64,000 nucleotides of DNA from Desulforhopalus sp. IMCC35007 (GCF_005116575.1 NZ_SWCN01000013.1:98403-162402), one strand, 5' to 3'. Counted from the stretch's first letter, positions 35,283 through 45,025 are shown. Numbers and translations are program-made. Notes: generated from the sequence alone by a model not told the origin.

Positions 35283-35918
35283 ATGGAACTTACAGATAAG
35301 CAAAAACAGTTTTTTGAGTATTTAGAAGAACGTATGGATGAAGATGGGCGCATTCCCAGCCTGCGGGAGGCGGCTGTGGATCTTGGTGTCAGCCATACTG
35401 CAGTGGCACAGATGATAAACCAGCTGGAGAAAAAGAAGGTTATCAAAAGGGAAGGGCGCTACGGCAGGACAATTCGTCTCTATGGGACGTCCCGGGAAAA
35501 TCAGCGGTTCCGGAGTGGGCGTGAGTTGCCGGTTATCGGTCAGATTACAGCAGGGCTTCCCATGTACGCCCAGCAGGAGTGGGAAGGAACGGTGGTTGTG
35601 GACGAATCCATTTTTACAGGTGACAATCTTTTTTGTCTGCGCATCAAAGGGCAGTCCATGAAAGATGCGGGGATTTTTGATGGCGATCTTGTTGTCTGTG
35701 AACCCCGTCAATATGCGGAAAATGGTGAAATTGTAGCTGTGCTGGTCAAGGGTGAAGAGGCAACCGTGAAGCGCTTTTTTCTCTTTTCCGACCATATTGA
35801 ACTGCGGCCTGCAAACGATGCCTATCCGGTTATGTGTTACCCCTTTAATGAGCTGCTGGTACAGGGAAAAATCGTTGGAGTCATCCGTGGCAAACACAGG
35901 GAATTTGATGGCAAATAG
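35283..35918 (+). CDS. lexA: LexA-family SOS repressor
   Basis: The 211-residue repressor has an N-terminal winged helix-turn-helix (about 1-65; SLREAAVDLGVSHTAVAQMINQL split) and a C-terminal S24 self-cleaving peptidase domain. The cleavage site Ala90-Gly91 (QITAGLPM), catalytic Ser125 (KGQSMKDAGI) and Lys163 (ATVKRFF) are all visible. RecA filaments should trigger self-cleavage and derepress the downstream genes. It opens the cassette lexA-DUF72-imuB-dnaE2 and overlaps the next gene by 11 bp. Such cassette-borne LexA proteins often recognise operators different from the housekeeping LexA. Confidence 0.92.
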   Translation: MELTDKQKQFFEYLEERMDEDGRIPSLREAAVDLGVSHTAVAQMINQLEKKKVIKREGRYGRTIRLYGTSRENQRFRSGRELPVIGQITAGLPMYAQQEWEGTVVVDESIFTGDNLFCLRIKGQSMKDAGIFDGDLVVCEPRQYAENGEIVAVLVKGEEATVKRFFLFSDHIELRPANDAYPVMCYPFNELLVQGKIVGVIRGKHREFDGK

Positions 35919-36795
35919 TTTTCATACGTCGCCACCGGGGGTGGTTGAGCTGCCGGGTCTTCAAAGTGCAAGCGGCCTGGAACAACTGTGCCGGATTTCT
36001 GTCGGGACCTGTGGCTATTCCTACACCGAGTGGGTGGATAATGGTTTTTATCCCAGAGGCACCAGGGCATCGGATATGCTGCAACTCTACAGCCGCTGCT
36101 TTTCTGTGGTGGAGCTGAATTACACCTGGTATCAGATGGCCAGGGCAGATGCGCTTTCGCGGATGTTGGAAAATGCTCCGGAGCATCTCTTTTTTGCAGC
36201 AAAATTGACCAGAACAATGACCCACGATCCTGCCAGCAACTGGAAAGAGCAGTTAGTCGCCTACAGAGAGGGAATTGCCCCTTTAAAAGAAAGGCTGGTG
36301 GCAATCCTCATCCAGCTTCCCCCTGATTTTGACAGAACCGTTGCACACCGCAAATATCTGGCAAGCCTGCTGGGGGGCCTGGAAGGTCTGCCACTGGCGG
36401 TTGAATTTCGTCATGTATCCTGGGCGGTTGACGCGGTTTTTGCCGAACTTGAACGAAGAGAGATAAGCCTTGTTGCAGTCGATGAACCCGAACTCCCCGG
36501 ACTTTTTCCTTTTCTGGATGTGGTGACAAATCCGAATCTCTTCTATGTCCGCTTCCACGGGCGTAACAGGGTAGGCTGGCGCTCTGGGAATATGCAGAAA
36601 AAATTCAACTATGATTATTTAGGGGAAGAACTGGCAGAGGTGCGGGATAGGCATCTTCTGAAAATGGCAAGCTCGTCAAATCGTGGAGTCATTTTTTTTA
36701 ACAACCATGTCCGTGCAAGGGCTCCTGAAAATGCAAGACGACTGGTGCTGATGCTTGCGAGGCAGGGACAGGTCTCTGAATGTTTTCATGGGTAA
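35908..36795 (+). CDS. DUF72 (YecE-like) TIM-barrel protein in the SOS cassette
   Basis: The start at 35908 overlaps the lexA stop by 11 bp and has CAGGGA just upstream, giving 295 residues. DUF72 signatures are clear: ISVGTCGYSYTEW (about 30-42), VVELNYTWYQM, FFAAKLTRTMTHD, ILIQLPPDF, LAVEFRHVSW, FYVRFHGRN and FFNNHVRARAPENA. The family has a TIM-barrel fold with unknown activity, possibly nucleic-acid or nuclease related. Its position between lexA and imuB, with overlaps on both sides, makes it an SOS-coregulated gene. It occupies the slot where imuA normally sits. Confidence 0.9.
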   Translation: MANSFHTSPPGVVELPGLQSASGLEQLCRISVGTCGYSYTEWVDNGFYPRGTRASDMLQLYSRCFSVVELNYTWYQMARADALSRMLENAPEHLFFAAKLTRTMTHDPASNWKEQLVAYREGIAPLKERLVAILIQLPPDFDRTVAHRKYLASLLGGLEGLPLAVEFRHVSWAVDAVFAELERREISLVAVDEPELPGLFPFLDVVTNPNLFYVRFHGRNRVGWRSGNMQKKFNYDYLGEELAEVRDRHLLKMASSSNRGVIFFNNHVRARAPENARRLVLMLARQGQVSECFHG

Positions 36796-38014
36796 AGGGT
36801 TTGTTGTCCGAGATCGGTCGATTCTCCATTTTAACGTGGCGGATTTTGCCGTAGCCGTAGAACGAATAGAAGATTCGAGCCTGCGGGAGAAACCGTTGAT
36901 CATTGCACCAATGCAGGCAAGCCGTGCCCTGGTCTATGATATGAGTGAGGAGGCCTATGGTGACGGGGTGCGTAAAGGGATGTCAATCAGGCAGGCGCAA
37001 CGCCTGTGTAAAAGTGCAGTGCTTCTTCCACCCAGACCCCAGCTGTATCAGAAGGCCATGGGGGCCTTTGTAAAAGAATTACAGGGCTATTCTCCGCTTA
37101 TCGAATCGGGGCAGGCAGATGGACACTTTTTTGTCGATGTGACCGGCACTCACAGGTTGTATGGTCCGGCACCTGATGTTGGCTGGCGGGTACGGCGGGA
37201 TGTGCGCCGGCAGCTTGGTATTAATCCGATCTGGGCCCTTGGGACTAACAGGCTTATCTCCAAGGTGGCCTCCCGGCTGGTAAAGCCTGTGGGGGAATAT
37301 ATTGTCAATCCGGGGGAGGAGGCGAGTTTTCTGGCACCTCTTCCCATCGAAATTCTTCCAGGACTTGAGGCAAAAGAGCTGGAAAAAATGCGTGAATTTC
37401 GCTTAACCACCATAGGCTCGCTTGCCCGTTTGAGTCCAGGACAGTTGATGGTACCCTTTGGCAGACGCTGTGAGATTCTTCATGCCCTCAGTCTTGGCAT
37501 TGATGATACCCGGATCAATAAACCGTCTATGGAAACCGATGTTGTGGCCGCTGACTATAATTTTGCCACTGACACCAGTGATAGGGAAGAGGTTGACGCC
37601 GTTCTTGCGGCTCTTGTTGGCCGCTTGGGTCTTGCCCTGCGCAGTCAGAAAAAGGTGACGAGACGGGTCGGAGTCTGGCTGCGTTACAGTGATGGTGGCC
37701 AGGTAGTACGCCAGGCTTCAGATAAATCAGGAACCTCTTCCGAGTTTATCCTGCAGAGCCTTGCCCAGCTGGCATTAACGCGCTGCTGGCAGAGACGGAC
37801 CAGGATCAGGTACTGCCGTCTGGTCTGTGATCGGTTGCAGCGCGAATCCCCGCAACTCGGCCTCTTTGCAGCAGGTGATGCCAGAGCTTCTGAACAAAAA
37901 CAGGTCGAAACCGCCATGGACCGGATTCGTCTGCGTTTTGGCAGTGACAGTATCGGAGTAGGACGAAAGTATGTCTCTTCCGTATCGATGGGCACGCTGC
38001 TGGTCACCAACTGA
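36788..38014 (+). CDS. imuB: ImuB-like inactive Y-family DNA polymerase
   Basis: The ATG at 36788 overlaps the DUF72 stop by 8 bp and gives 408 residues. The protein aligns with Y-family polymerases: the N-terminal palm strand ILHFNVADFAVAVE, the second palm motif SGQADGHFFVDVTGTHRLYG, the helix-hairpin-helix-like EILPGLEAKELEKMREFRLTTIGSL and a little-finger domain. The first catalytic Asp is replaced by Asn (HFNV). The Asp-Glu pair expected before FxDVTG is replaced by Gly-His. All three metal ligands are therefore missing, as in ImuB proteins, which act as scaffolds linking DnaE2 to the sliding clamp. dnaE2 follows after 50 bp. Confidence 0.85.
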   Translation: MGKGFVVRDRSILHFNVADFAVAVERIEDSSLREKPLIIAPMQASRALVYDMSEEAYGDGVRKGMSIRQAQRLCKSAVLLPPRPQLYQKAMGAFVKELQGYSPLIESGQADGHFFVDVTGTHRLYGPAPDVGWRVRRDVRRQLGINPIWALGTNRLISKVASRLVKPVGEYIVNPGEEASFLAPLPIEILPGLEAKELEKMREFRLTTIGSLARLSPGQLMVPFGRRCEILHALSLGIDDTRINKPSMETDVVAADYNFATDTSDREEVDAVLAALVGRLGLALRSQKKVTRRVGVWLRYSDGGQVVRQASDKSGTSSEFILQSLAQLALTRCWQRRTRIRYCRLVCDRLQRESPQLGLFAAGDARASEQKQVETAMDRIRLRFGSDSIGVGRKYVSSVSMGTLLVTN

Positions 38015-38064
38015 CATTTCTTGCCGTGCTTCCCCGGCAAATCAGATAACTGTAACATATTGGT

Positions 38065-41000
38065 GTGCTATTGTTTCCACTTCGTGTTCGTTCCTCTTAT
38101 TCCCTGATGCAGGGAACCTCCTGTCCTGAAGCTCTTTGCCAGAGAGCAAGAGAACTCGGCTACAAAGGCCTCGCCTTAACCGATCGGAATAATCTGTATG
38201 GTCTTTGGAGATTTTTAAAAGGTTGCAGGGAAAATGGCCTCAAAGCCATTATAGGCGCAGAGATTTCTGAGCCGAATTCGAAGCGGCTGATCACCTGCCT
38301 TGTTCAAAATGAAAAGGGCTATAAAAACCTGTGCCAGCTCATTTCGGCCCGTCAGCTCAAAAAAGACTTTTGTTTGACAACAGATGTCCCCAGCCTGGCT
38401 GAAGGGTTGGTCATTTTATCTTCGGATGTGGAGCTTATCAGGGGATACCTGGCAGCGCGGCTTCTGGTGGCTGCAGATCTTGGCTGCAGACCGACGGCAA
38501 ACGGTCGCCTGTTACGCCTCTTTGCAGAAAAGCATAGGATTTTGGCCGTGGTTACGGTGGACAGCGACCTCGGTCAAAAAAAGGAGAGAGATCTTCACCG
38601 GCTGGTGCAGGCCATTGCAGAAGGGCGTTGTCTTGATCCGCGGAAAAAAACAGACAAAAACGATGAGGTCAACTATCTCCGTTGCCAGAAGGACTATAGC
38701 GATATCTTTTCAGTCTGGCCGGAGGCCCTTGGTGCAACTGAAAAACTGGCGGCTCTCTGTCCGTTTACAGGACCGGATTTTGGTGTTGTGATGCCACCCT
38801 GGCGAGGGGCGAGAACAGATGATGCGGTGGCTGCCCTGAGAGAAAAGGCCTATAATGGTGCCCGGCAAAGATACGGAGATGATCTCGGTGAAGAGGTGGT
38901 GGAGCGGCTCGAACATGAACTGCGCATCATCAAGGACATGGGATTTTCATCATATTTTCTTGTGGTACGCGATATTGTACACCGCAAAAAAAAAGATGGA
39001 ACACGGGAGATGCGCAGAATCTGCGGGCGCGGGTCAGGGGCGGCATCCCTTGTTGCCTACAGCCTTATGATCACCAATGTTTGTCCTGTAAAATATAACC
39101 TCTACTTCGAGCGCTTTCTCAATCCAGAACGAAAAGATCCACCCGATATCGATATTGATTTTTCCTGGGACGAGCGTGACGAAGTGATACAGGATGTTTT
39201 GGCCGATTTTAAGGGGCATGCAGCAATGGTCTGTAACCATGTGTTTTTTCAGCCTCGAATGGCAATCAGGGAAACAGCCAAGGTATTCGGGCTGCCCGGT
39301 TACGAAATCTCCCGCTTTACCGGGAAAATACCCTACATGCACAACAGCGGTGGGGAAAACTTACATGAAAAATTATCCTGCCTACCGGCTTTAAGGGATC
39401 AGGACCTGTCGGAACCATGGCCTGAAGTACTTCGGCTGGCAGAAGAGCTGATCGGTCTGCCTCGTTATCTCTCTGTCCATCCCGGTGGGGTGGTGATAAC
39501 TCCAGCTCCTATTGACCACTATGTTCCCGTGCAGATGGCCGAAAAAGGAGTGCCGATCATTCAATGGGAAAAAGATGCAACAGAAGAGGCGGGACTGGTA
39601 AAGATTGATCTTTTGGGCAATAGAAGTCTTGGCGTTATCCGTGATGCCGTGGCTGCAGTACAGCAAAAAGGCGTGGTCCTGGAAGAAAATCTCTGGCACC
39701 CCGAAGAGGACAGGGAAACAAAGCTTGCAGTTGCAGCAGGCAAAACCATGGGCTGCTTTTATATTGAAAGCCCTGCCATGCGGCTGCTTGAACAAAAGGC
39801 AGGAACCGGGGATTTTGAACAGCTGGTGATTCAGTCATCGATTATCCGACCTGCGGCCAATGAGTTTGTGCGGGAATATGTTCGTAGGCTGCATGGCGGG
39901 ACGTGGCAGCCCCTGTGCCAAGAGATTGGCGATATTCTCGATGAGACCTTCGGCCTGATGGTCTACCAGGAAGATGTTTCAAAAGTCGCTGTGGCGCTTG
40001 CAGGGTTTAGCCATGGAGAAGGCGACGGCCTGCGTAAAGTCCTTTCAAAAAAAGATAAGGTTGTTCGGCTGCGTGAGTATAAGGATAAGTTTTTTGCAGG
40101 GTGTCGTCGCAACAGCGTTGCAGAACAAGAGATTGAGCGTATGTGGGAGATGATGATGAGTTTTGATGGCTACTCATTTTGTAAGCCGCATTCTGCCTCC
40201 TATGCGAGGGTCTCTTTCCAGGCAGCGTACCTGAAATGTCACTACCCTGCTCAGTTTATGGCTGCTGTCATCTCAAATGGTGGAGGCTATTACTCGATCT
40301 TTGCCTACGTCTCTGAGGCAAAAAGAATGGGGCTTAAAGTGTTGCCTCCAAGTGTTGTGCACAGTGAGTTGTGCTGGAGTGGTGAAGGGGATGAAATACG
40401 GGTGGGCTTAATGGCTGTTCACGGTTTGTCAGAGAAGTTTCTTGGTCGCATCCTCAGCAGAAGAAAGCAAAGGATTTTTCAGTCCGAGTATGACTTTTTC
40501 CTCAGAACATCTCCTGCAGACAATGAGGCCCGTGCCCTTATTCATGCTGGGGCTCTGGATGATCTTGCTGTTGGTCAAAACCGTACCGTTCTACTGTGGC
40601 AATGGGCAAGTTTTCTTCACCAGAAGATGAACAGGTCCTCGGACATGCTGTTTCAGGCCCCTCTGTCTGAGGCTCCAGTACTACCGGCTCCCGATCGTAG
40701 AACACTTTTACGGCGAGAATACAGGGTACTGGGCTTTCTCTGCGGCCATCATCCCCTGGAGTTTTTACATCCAGCAAACGTGAAGAGAGGTCAGACGGCT
40801 GGCAAGTTTGTGAGGATACAGGATTTGCAAAAACGTATTGGTCAAAGAGTTTTCATCGCCGCCTGGTTATTGACCGGGAAATTAATTTCGACCAAAACCG
40901 GTGAGGTGATGGAGTTTCTCACCTTTGAGGATGAGACAGCCATTGTTGAGGCGACTTTTTTTCCTGACATCTATAAAAAATATGCCAATATACTGCAAAG

Positions 41001-41100
41001 TGGCCGTGGCTATCGTCTGTTGGGATTAGTTGAAGAGGATTTTGGTGCTCTTACTTTCACTGTGGAGGCACTGCAACCAATAACTGTTTCGTCGTTTTAA
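38065..41100 (+). CDS. dnaE2: Error-prone DNA polymerase III alpha subunit DnaE2
   Basis: The 1011-residue polymerase starts with a PHP domain (VRSSYSLMQGTSCPEALCQRA split; the first PHP His is replaced by Ser), then the C-family palm. The catalytic Asp pair is in PPDIDIDFSWDERD (about 360), and RRICGRGSGAASLVAY precedes it. Finger and HhH segments follow (DGYSFCKPHSASYARVSFQ, about 705), then a C-terminal OB domain (IAAWLLTGKLISTKTGEVMEF, about 930). The length and the cassette match DnaE2 rather than the 1150-residue replicative DnaE1. Start is GTG. It performs SOS-induced mutagenic lesion bypass with ImuB. Confidence 0.92.
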   Translation: MLLFPLRVRSSYSLMQGTSCPEALCQRARELGYKGLALTDRNNLYGLWRFLKGCRENGLKAIIGAEISEPNSKRLITCLVQNEKGYKNLCQLISARQLKKDFCLTTDVPSLAEGLVILSSDVELIRGYLAARLLVAADLGCRPTANGRLLRLFAEKHRILAVVTVDSDLGQKKERDLHRLVQAIAEGRCLDPRKKTDKNDEVNYLRCQKDYSDIFSVWPEALGATEKLAALCPFTGPDFGVVMPPWRGARTDDAVAALREKAYNGARQRYGDDLGEEVVERLEHELRIIKDMGFSSYFLVVRDIVHRKKKDGTREMRRICGRGSGAASLVAYSLMITNVCPVKYNLYFERFLNPERKDPPDIDIDFSWDERDEVIQDVLADFKGHAAMVCNHVFFQPRMAIRETAKVFGLPGYEISRFTGKIPYMHNSGGENLHEKLSCLPALRDQDLSEPWPEVLRLAEELIGLPRYLSVHPGGVVITPAPIDHYVPVQMAEKGVPIIQWEKDATEEAGLVKIDLLGNRSLGVIRDAVAAVQQKGVVLEENLWHPEEDRETKLAVAAGKTMGCFYIESPAMRLLEQKAGTGDFEQLVIQSSIIRPAANEFVREYVRRLHGGTWQPLCQEIGDILDETFGLMVYQEDVSKVAVALAGFSHGEGDGLRKVLSKKDKVVRLREYKDKFFAGCRRNSVAEQEIERMWEMMMSFDGYSFCKPHSASYARVSFQAAYLKCHYPAQFMAAVISNGGGYYSIFAYVSEAKRMGLKVLPPSVVHSELCWSGEGDEIRVGLMAVHGLSEKFLGRILSRRKQRIFQSEYDFFLRTSPADNEARALIHAGALDDLAVGQNRTVLLWQWASFLHQKMNRSSDMLFQAPLSEAPVLPAPDRRTLLRREYRVLGFLCGHHPLEFLHPANVKRGQTAGKFVRIQDLQKRIGQRVFIAAWLLTGKLISTKTGEVMEFLTFEDETAIVEATFFPDIYKKYANILQSGRGYRLLGLVEEDFGALTFTVEALQPITVSSF

Positions 41101-41166
41101 GTTGAAAAATTTTCTGTGGCTGTATACACTTTTTGTATATCTTATAAATTTCTACCAGTTGGTGCC

Positions 41167-41565
41167 ATGAGTAAAAAACAGCGTATCCTCGTGATAGATG
41201 ACGAGCCGACGGCTCTGGATGTCATATGCAAAATCCTTGTACACTCAGGCTATGATGTGCTGGTTGCAAAAAATGGACAGGAAGGGGTTGATCTTTTCAA
41301 AGAGCAGCCCTGTGACCTGGTGATAACAGATATGGTCATGCCTGTAAAAGATGGACTGCAGACCATTCTGGACCTGCGTACTGATTATCCGGATCTCCCC
41401 ATTATTGCGATCTCAGGCGGGGGAAATATCTCAAAAGAAAGATATCTGGCCGTAGCCAGTTACCTTGAAAAAGTTGTCACGGTGGGTAAGCCCTTCACCG
41501 TGGACACCCTTACCCGTGCTGTAAAAAAACTGCTCGATGAGCGTGCCGCCGATTTGCAGGAATAA
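41167..41565 (+). CDS. Single-domain (CheY-like) response regulator
   Basis: The 132-residue receiver domain has the acidic pair IDDE (Asp11, Asp12), phospho-acceptor Asp55 in ITDMVMPVKDG, the Ser of ISGGG and the conserved Lys in VGKPF. There is no output domain. The start at 41167 (MSKKQRI) is preferred over an upstream in-frame ATG that would add a non-conserved 17-residue extension; neither has a strong ribosome-binding site. It follows dnaE2 by 66 bp and could be a readthrough passenger of the SOS operon, or independent. No kinase is adjacent. Confidence 0.82.
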   Translation: MSKKQRILVIDDEPTALDVICKILVHSGYDVLVAKNGQEGVDLFKEQPCDLVITDMVMPVKDGLQTILDLRTDYPDLPIIAISGGGNISKERYLAVASYLEKVVTVGKPFTVDTLTRAVKKLLDERAADLQE

Positions 41566-41860
41566 CTATACTCTGAAATTTTTATTTCTATCCGCCTCGA
41601 ACATCTTTCATCTTTGTTTTTTTCTATTGGACGCCAATTTCCCCTATTTGTAGCATCTCAAGGCCCTGAACCCGGGCCATGAAGATTGACCCACAGGTGA
41701 CTTTTGTGTACATTCATTTTTCTGTCCTTGTGTGATGACTTGCCCTGCCAAGAGATGCTGGGATTTCATCCAGGCAAAAGGGAAGAAAGCCTGGATAGGT
41801 AGCGTGAGACAGACGTTAAAATAATCAGCAGGAACTAAAGTGTAAGTTTTGAGGTGATAT
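41566..41860. other. Leader region of the acyl-CoA synthetase gene
   Basis: No gene is seen. A perfect 8-bp inverted repeat, ATCCAGGC (41768-41775) and GCCTGGAT (41789-41796), with a purine-rich 13-nt loop (AAAAGGGAAGAAA) lies about 65 bp before the start codon. It has no T-tract, so it is more likely an mRNA leader hairpin or protein-binding site than a terminator. Confidence 0.45.
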
Positions 41861-43558
41861 ATGAATGCAGTTGTTGAAGTCGGCATGACTTTGAACTACG
41901 TGGTCGATTCGAGCTGTGCAAAATACAAAGATCTCCCGGCCATAGGCATGGCCCTGGAAGAACCGCTCACATATGGGACCTTCCATAAAAGAATCTATGC
42001 CCTTGCTGCCCGTCTGCAGAAAGAAGGGATCAGAAAGGGAGATCACATTGCAATTCTCAGCGAAAACTCCCATAACTGGGGTATTGCCTATCTGGCTATC
42101 GTACGGGTCGGGGCCATCGCTGTTCCTATTCTTCCAGACCTGCCGGAAAGTGATGTGCATCATATTCTCAACGAGATGCAGGTCAAGGCCCTGTTCATTA
42201 CCCAGAAGCAGATCGAAAAAATATATGAACGGCAAAACGAGCTTTCGGGTTTTGTTGTGACCCTTGATGACTATACAGCCGACATCAGTATCGTTCCCGT
42301 CATAACCTTTGCCACTTTTTTGGCCGAAGCAATTGTTGCTTTTGAGGAAAATCCCGAAGACCCTGCATTTCCAATGGTTGCAGAGGACGATCTGGCATCG
42401 ATCCTTTATACTTCAGGGACTTCCGGGTATTCAAAGGCGGTTATGCTCAGTCATAAAAATCTGACGGCCAACGCCTATGCGGCATCGGACCTTATGGATA
42501 TTCCGCCTGGCTCTGTCTGGCTCTCTATTTTACCCATGTCGCACACCTATGAGTTCACCTGTGGCTTTATTTTGCCAATTCTCTGTGGTGGCCGTATTGC
42601 CTATGCGGGCAAGACGCCGACCCCTGCCATTCTCCAGAAGATCTGCAGCCAGGAAAAACCGTTTGCCATTTTCGCGGTGCCCCTCGTATTGGAAAAAATT
42701 TATAAAAAACGAGTGTTACCACAGATTGAAAAAAGCGCGGCCTTGAAGTTGATGTGCAAAGTCGGTGTGAGTCGGAAACTGATTTATCGAAAAATTGGCA
42801 AAAAGCTCATTGGTTTTTTTGGTGGTAATCTCAAACTGATGGGAATTGGGGGGGCAGCCCTTAATCCCGAGGTTGAAAGATTTCTCAACGAGGCCAACTT
42901 TCCTTATCTGATTGGTTATGGGATGACCGAAGCATCGCCTCTTATTGCAGGAGGGCCCGCCGGAGATTCCTCCATTGCCATCGGCTCCACAGGTAAGCCC
43001 ATATCAGGAGTGGAAGTGAAAATAGTTCATCCAGATCCGGAGAGTGGGATTGGAGAAATATCAGTCTGTGGACCAAATGTGATGCGGGGCTACTACGATG
43101 ACAAGGAGAGTACTGAGGCTGTTCTGAGCAATGATGGCTGGTTGCTCACCGGCGACCTTGGCCGTATGGATAAGCGTGGAAATTTATATGTATGTGGTCG
43201 GTCGAAAAATGTAATCGTCCTGGCGAATGGAGAAAACGTCTATCCAGAGGCAATAGAACACAAGATCAACAGTTACGGCTGGGTGCTGGAGAGTCTGGTT
43301 GTTGATAATGACGGTAAAGTAGAGGCCTGGGTGTATCCCGACTATGAGTTTATTGATGAGCAGACTTCTGGCAGATCGCGCTCGGAACGGCGGGAATACA
43401 AGGCAAAACTGTTAGAGGACATGCGTATTGAACTCAACACACAGTTGCCTAAATACTCCCATCTCGTAAAAGTTTATGAACGTCGTGAGCCATTTATCAA
43501 GACTGCAACACATAAAATCAAACGTTATCTGTATAGTGGTCATGCCATGCTCGGATAA
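41861..43558 (+). CDS. AMP-forming acyl-CoA synthetase
   Basis: The 565-residue ANL-superfamily enzyme has the P-loop-like LYTSGTSGYSKAVMLSHKNL (about 182-201, Thr/Gly-rich AMP-binding motif), GYGMTEASPLI (A5), GWLLTGDLGRMDKRGNLYVCGR (A7/A8) and a C-terminal Lys motif FIKTATHKIKRYL (A10). It activates a carboxylate, probably a fatty acid, as acyl-AMP and then acyl-CoA. FadD-type enzymes are similar in length. It stands alone after a long leader; AGGTGAT precedes the ATG. Substrate length cannot be read from sequence. Confidence 0.88.
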   Translation: MNAVVEVGMTLNYVVDSSCAKYKDLPAIGMALEEPLTYGTFHKRIYALAARLQKEGIRKGDHIAILSENSHNWGIAYLAIVRVGAIAVPILPDLPESDVHHILNEMQVKALFITQKQIEKIYERQNELSGFVVTLDDYTADISIVPVITFATFLAEAIVAFEENPEDPAFPMVAEDDLASILYTSGTSGYSKAVMLSHKNLTANAYAASDLMDIPPGSVWLSILPMSHTYEFTCGFILPILCGGRIAYAGKTPTPAILQKICSQEKPFAIFAVPLVLEKIYKKRVLPQIEKSAALKLMCKVGVSRKLIYRKIGKKLIGFFGGNLKLMGIGGAALNPEVERFLNEANFPYLIGYGMTEASPLIAGGPAGDSSIAIGSTGKPISGVEVKIVHPDPESGIGEISVCGPNVMRGYYDDKESTEAVLSNDGWLLTGDLGRMDKRGNLYVCGRSKNVIVLANGENVYPEAIEHKINSYGWVLESLVVDNDGKVEAWVYPDYEFIDEQTSGRSRSERREYKAKLLEDMRIELNTQLPKYSHLVKVYERREPFIKTATHKIKRYLYSGHAMLG

Positions 43559-43594
43559 TACAAGTCACGCAGGCTTTCGCTTTCTTAAGAAAAG

Positions 43595-43650
43595 CCCCCC
43601 CAATACAATTGCAGGTCTCTGACCTTTGTCAGAACATGTGCAATGGGGGG
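43595..43650. terminator. Imperfect bidirectional terminator between convergent genes
   Basis: A run of C (43595-43601) pairs with a run of G (43645-43650), extended by interrupted complementary segments (AAT, TTGCA, CTGAC). It lies between convergent genes ending at 43558 and 43661. Confidence 0.5.
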
Positions 43651-43660
43651 TGAATAAAAG

Positions 43661-45025
43661 CTACTCGAAACTGCCTCCCAGAGCCAGGTGCAAACCGGTT
43701 CTGTTTAACAGACGCTGGGTTTCTACATCCACGAGGGCAATCTTTGCCTGAATCCACTTGTTCTGGACAGAGAGAAGGTCGAGCATATCTATTTTCCCTA
43801 CATCGTACTGGGTTTTGACCAGCCCATAGGCTTTAAAATTCTCTTCAACCACTGTTTGCAGGTACTCCTGGCGTTTTGCAAGATGTTCTTCGCCTGCAAG
43901 TGCTGTTTCCACCTCTTTAAAAGCCGTGAGGGCTGTCTGCCCATAGCTGGCGATGGCCTCTTTCTGAACTGCCGTAGCCCTTTCAACCTCCGCTTCAATT
44001 GCTCCACCGGTATAGAGGGGTGCAAATATTCCTGCAGCAAGATTGCTGATCGCGTTGGTGAGATTGTTGATTGACAGACCGATTGAAAAATTAAACCGGG
44101 GGAGATGGAGAAGCTCTGCTTCCTGTTGTTTGTAGAATGCCGCAGCAACCCGGCTTTCTGCGGCGATAAGATCGGGACGTCTCTCTAATATTTCTGAAGG
44201 AATACCTGCGGCAACTGGTGGTGGCACAGCTGTGATCGTAGCTGCTGTTTCAAGTTCGGCTGCAGGATAACGTCCAAGAAGGAGTTCTAAACTTCGTTTG
44301 GCATTTTCCTGGGCAGAGAGGGCCTTGCGCTCAGCTTCCTGGGCTGATGCAAGGTCGGCCTTTGCCAGATGGACACTCTGCATGGTACCTTGACCAACAC
44401 TTTCCTTTGTCATGGCAATTTTCACGGTCTGCTCAAGCAATTGCACAACCTCACCCGCGTAATCAGTCAAAACTTTACTGCCAGTGGCAAGAAACCAGCC
44501 GTTGGCAGTGGCTGCAGCCAGAGATTGTCTGGCAAACTCAAAATCAGCTTGTGATGCTTCTGCGGCTTCCTCGGCTCCAGCCACTGCGGAGCCAACCCGG
44601 CCCCAGACATCAGCCTCCCAGGATACCTTCAGGCCGCCGCCATAGAGTTCGCCCAAGGCGTCGCTGTTCCTGTCTGAATATGCACCGGAGAGGCCAACGC
44701 TCGGTTTGAGAGCTGCACCTGCCTGCCTGGCAAGGGCTTCGGCCTGCTGCAATCTGGCTGCAGAAATTTTCAGACCAAAATTGTTTGCTTCCGCTTCGCT
44801 TACCAGTTCAAGCAGCTGTGGGTCATTAAAGCCCTGAATCCAGCCGTCATCGACAAGCCCTCCGGATTCGGCGGCAGACCAACTGTTGGCCACGCGTTTG
44901 TCGTTTTGAGTTGCTGATTTAATTGATTGAACAGCCTCATCATGGCTTGCAACATGACCGCTACAGCCGGAAAGTGAAATGGCCATACCCAGCATGAGTG
45001 CCATGGTGGTTGAGTATTTTTTCAT
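43661..45025 (-). CDS. NodT-type outer-membrane efflux lipoprotein (TolC-like)
   Basis: The 454-residue protein has a lipoprotein signal (SLSGC, Cys about 21) and two outer-membrane-efflux repeats with long helices: DDGWIQGFNDPQLLELVSEAEANNFGLKISAARLQQAEALARQ split around residue 60-105, and ILERRPDLIAAESRVAAAFYKQQEAELL near 285. LERRPDL is a hallmark of NodT-family outer-membrane factors. It should form the trimeric exit duct of a tripartite system with the HlyD-like protein encoded 40 bp upstream. No inner-membrane pump gene is adjacent. Confidence 0.9.
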   Translation of the reverse strand: MKKYSTTMALMLGMAISLSGCSGHVASHDEAVQSIKSATQNDKRVANSWSAAESGGLVDDGWIQGFNDPQLLELVSEAEANNFGLKISAARLQQAEALARQAGAALKPSVGLSGAYSDRNSDALGELYGGGLKVSWEADVWGRVGSAVAGAEEAAEASQADFEFARQSLAAATANGWFLATGSKVLTDYAGEVVQLLEQTVKIAMTKESVGQGTMQSVHLAKADLASAQEAERKALSAQENAKRSLELLLGRYPAAELETAATITAVPPPVAAGIPSEILERRPDLIAAESRVAAAFYKQQEAELLHLPRFNFSIGLSINNLTNAISNLAAGIFAPLYTGGAIEAEVERATAVQKEAIASYGQTALTAFKEVETALAGEEHLAKRQEYLQTVVEENFKAYGLVKTQYDVGKIDMLDLLSVQNKWIQAKIALVDVETQRLLNRTGLHLALGGSFE

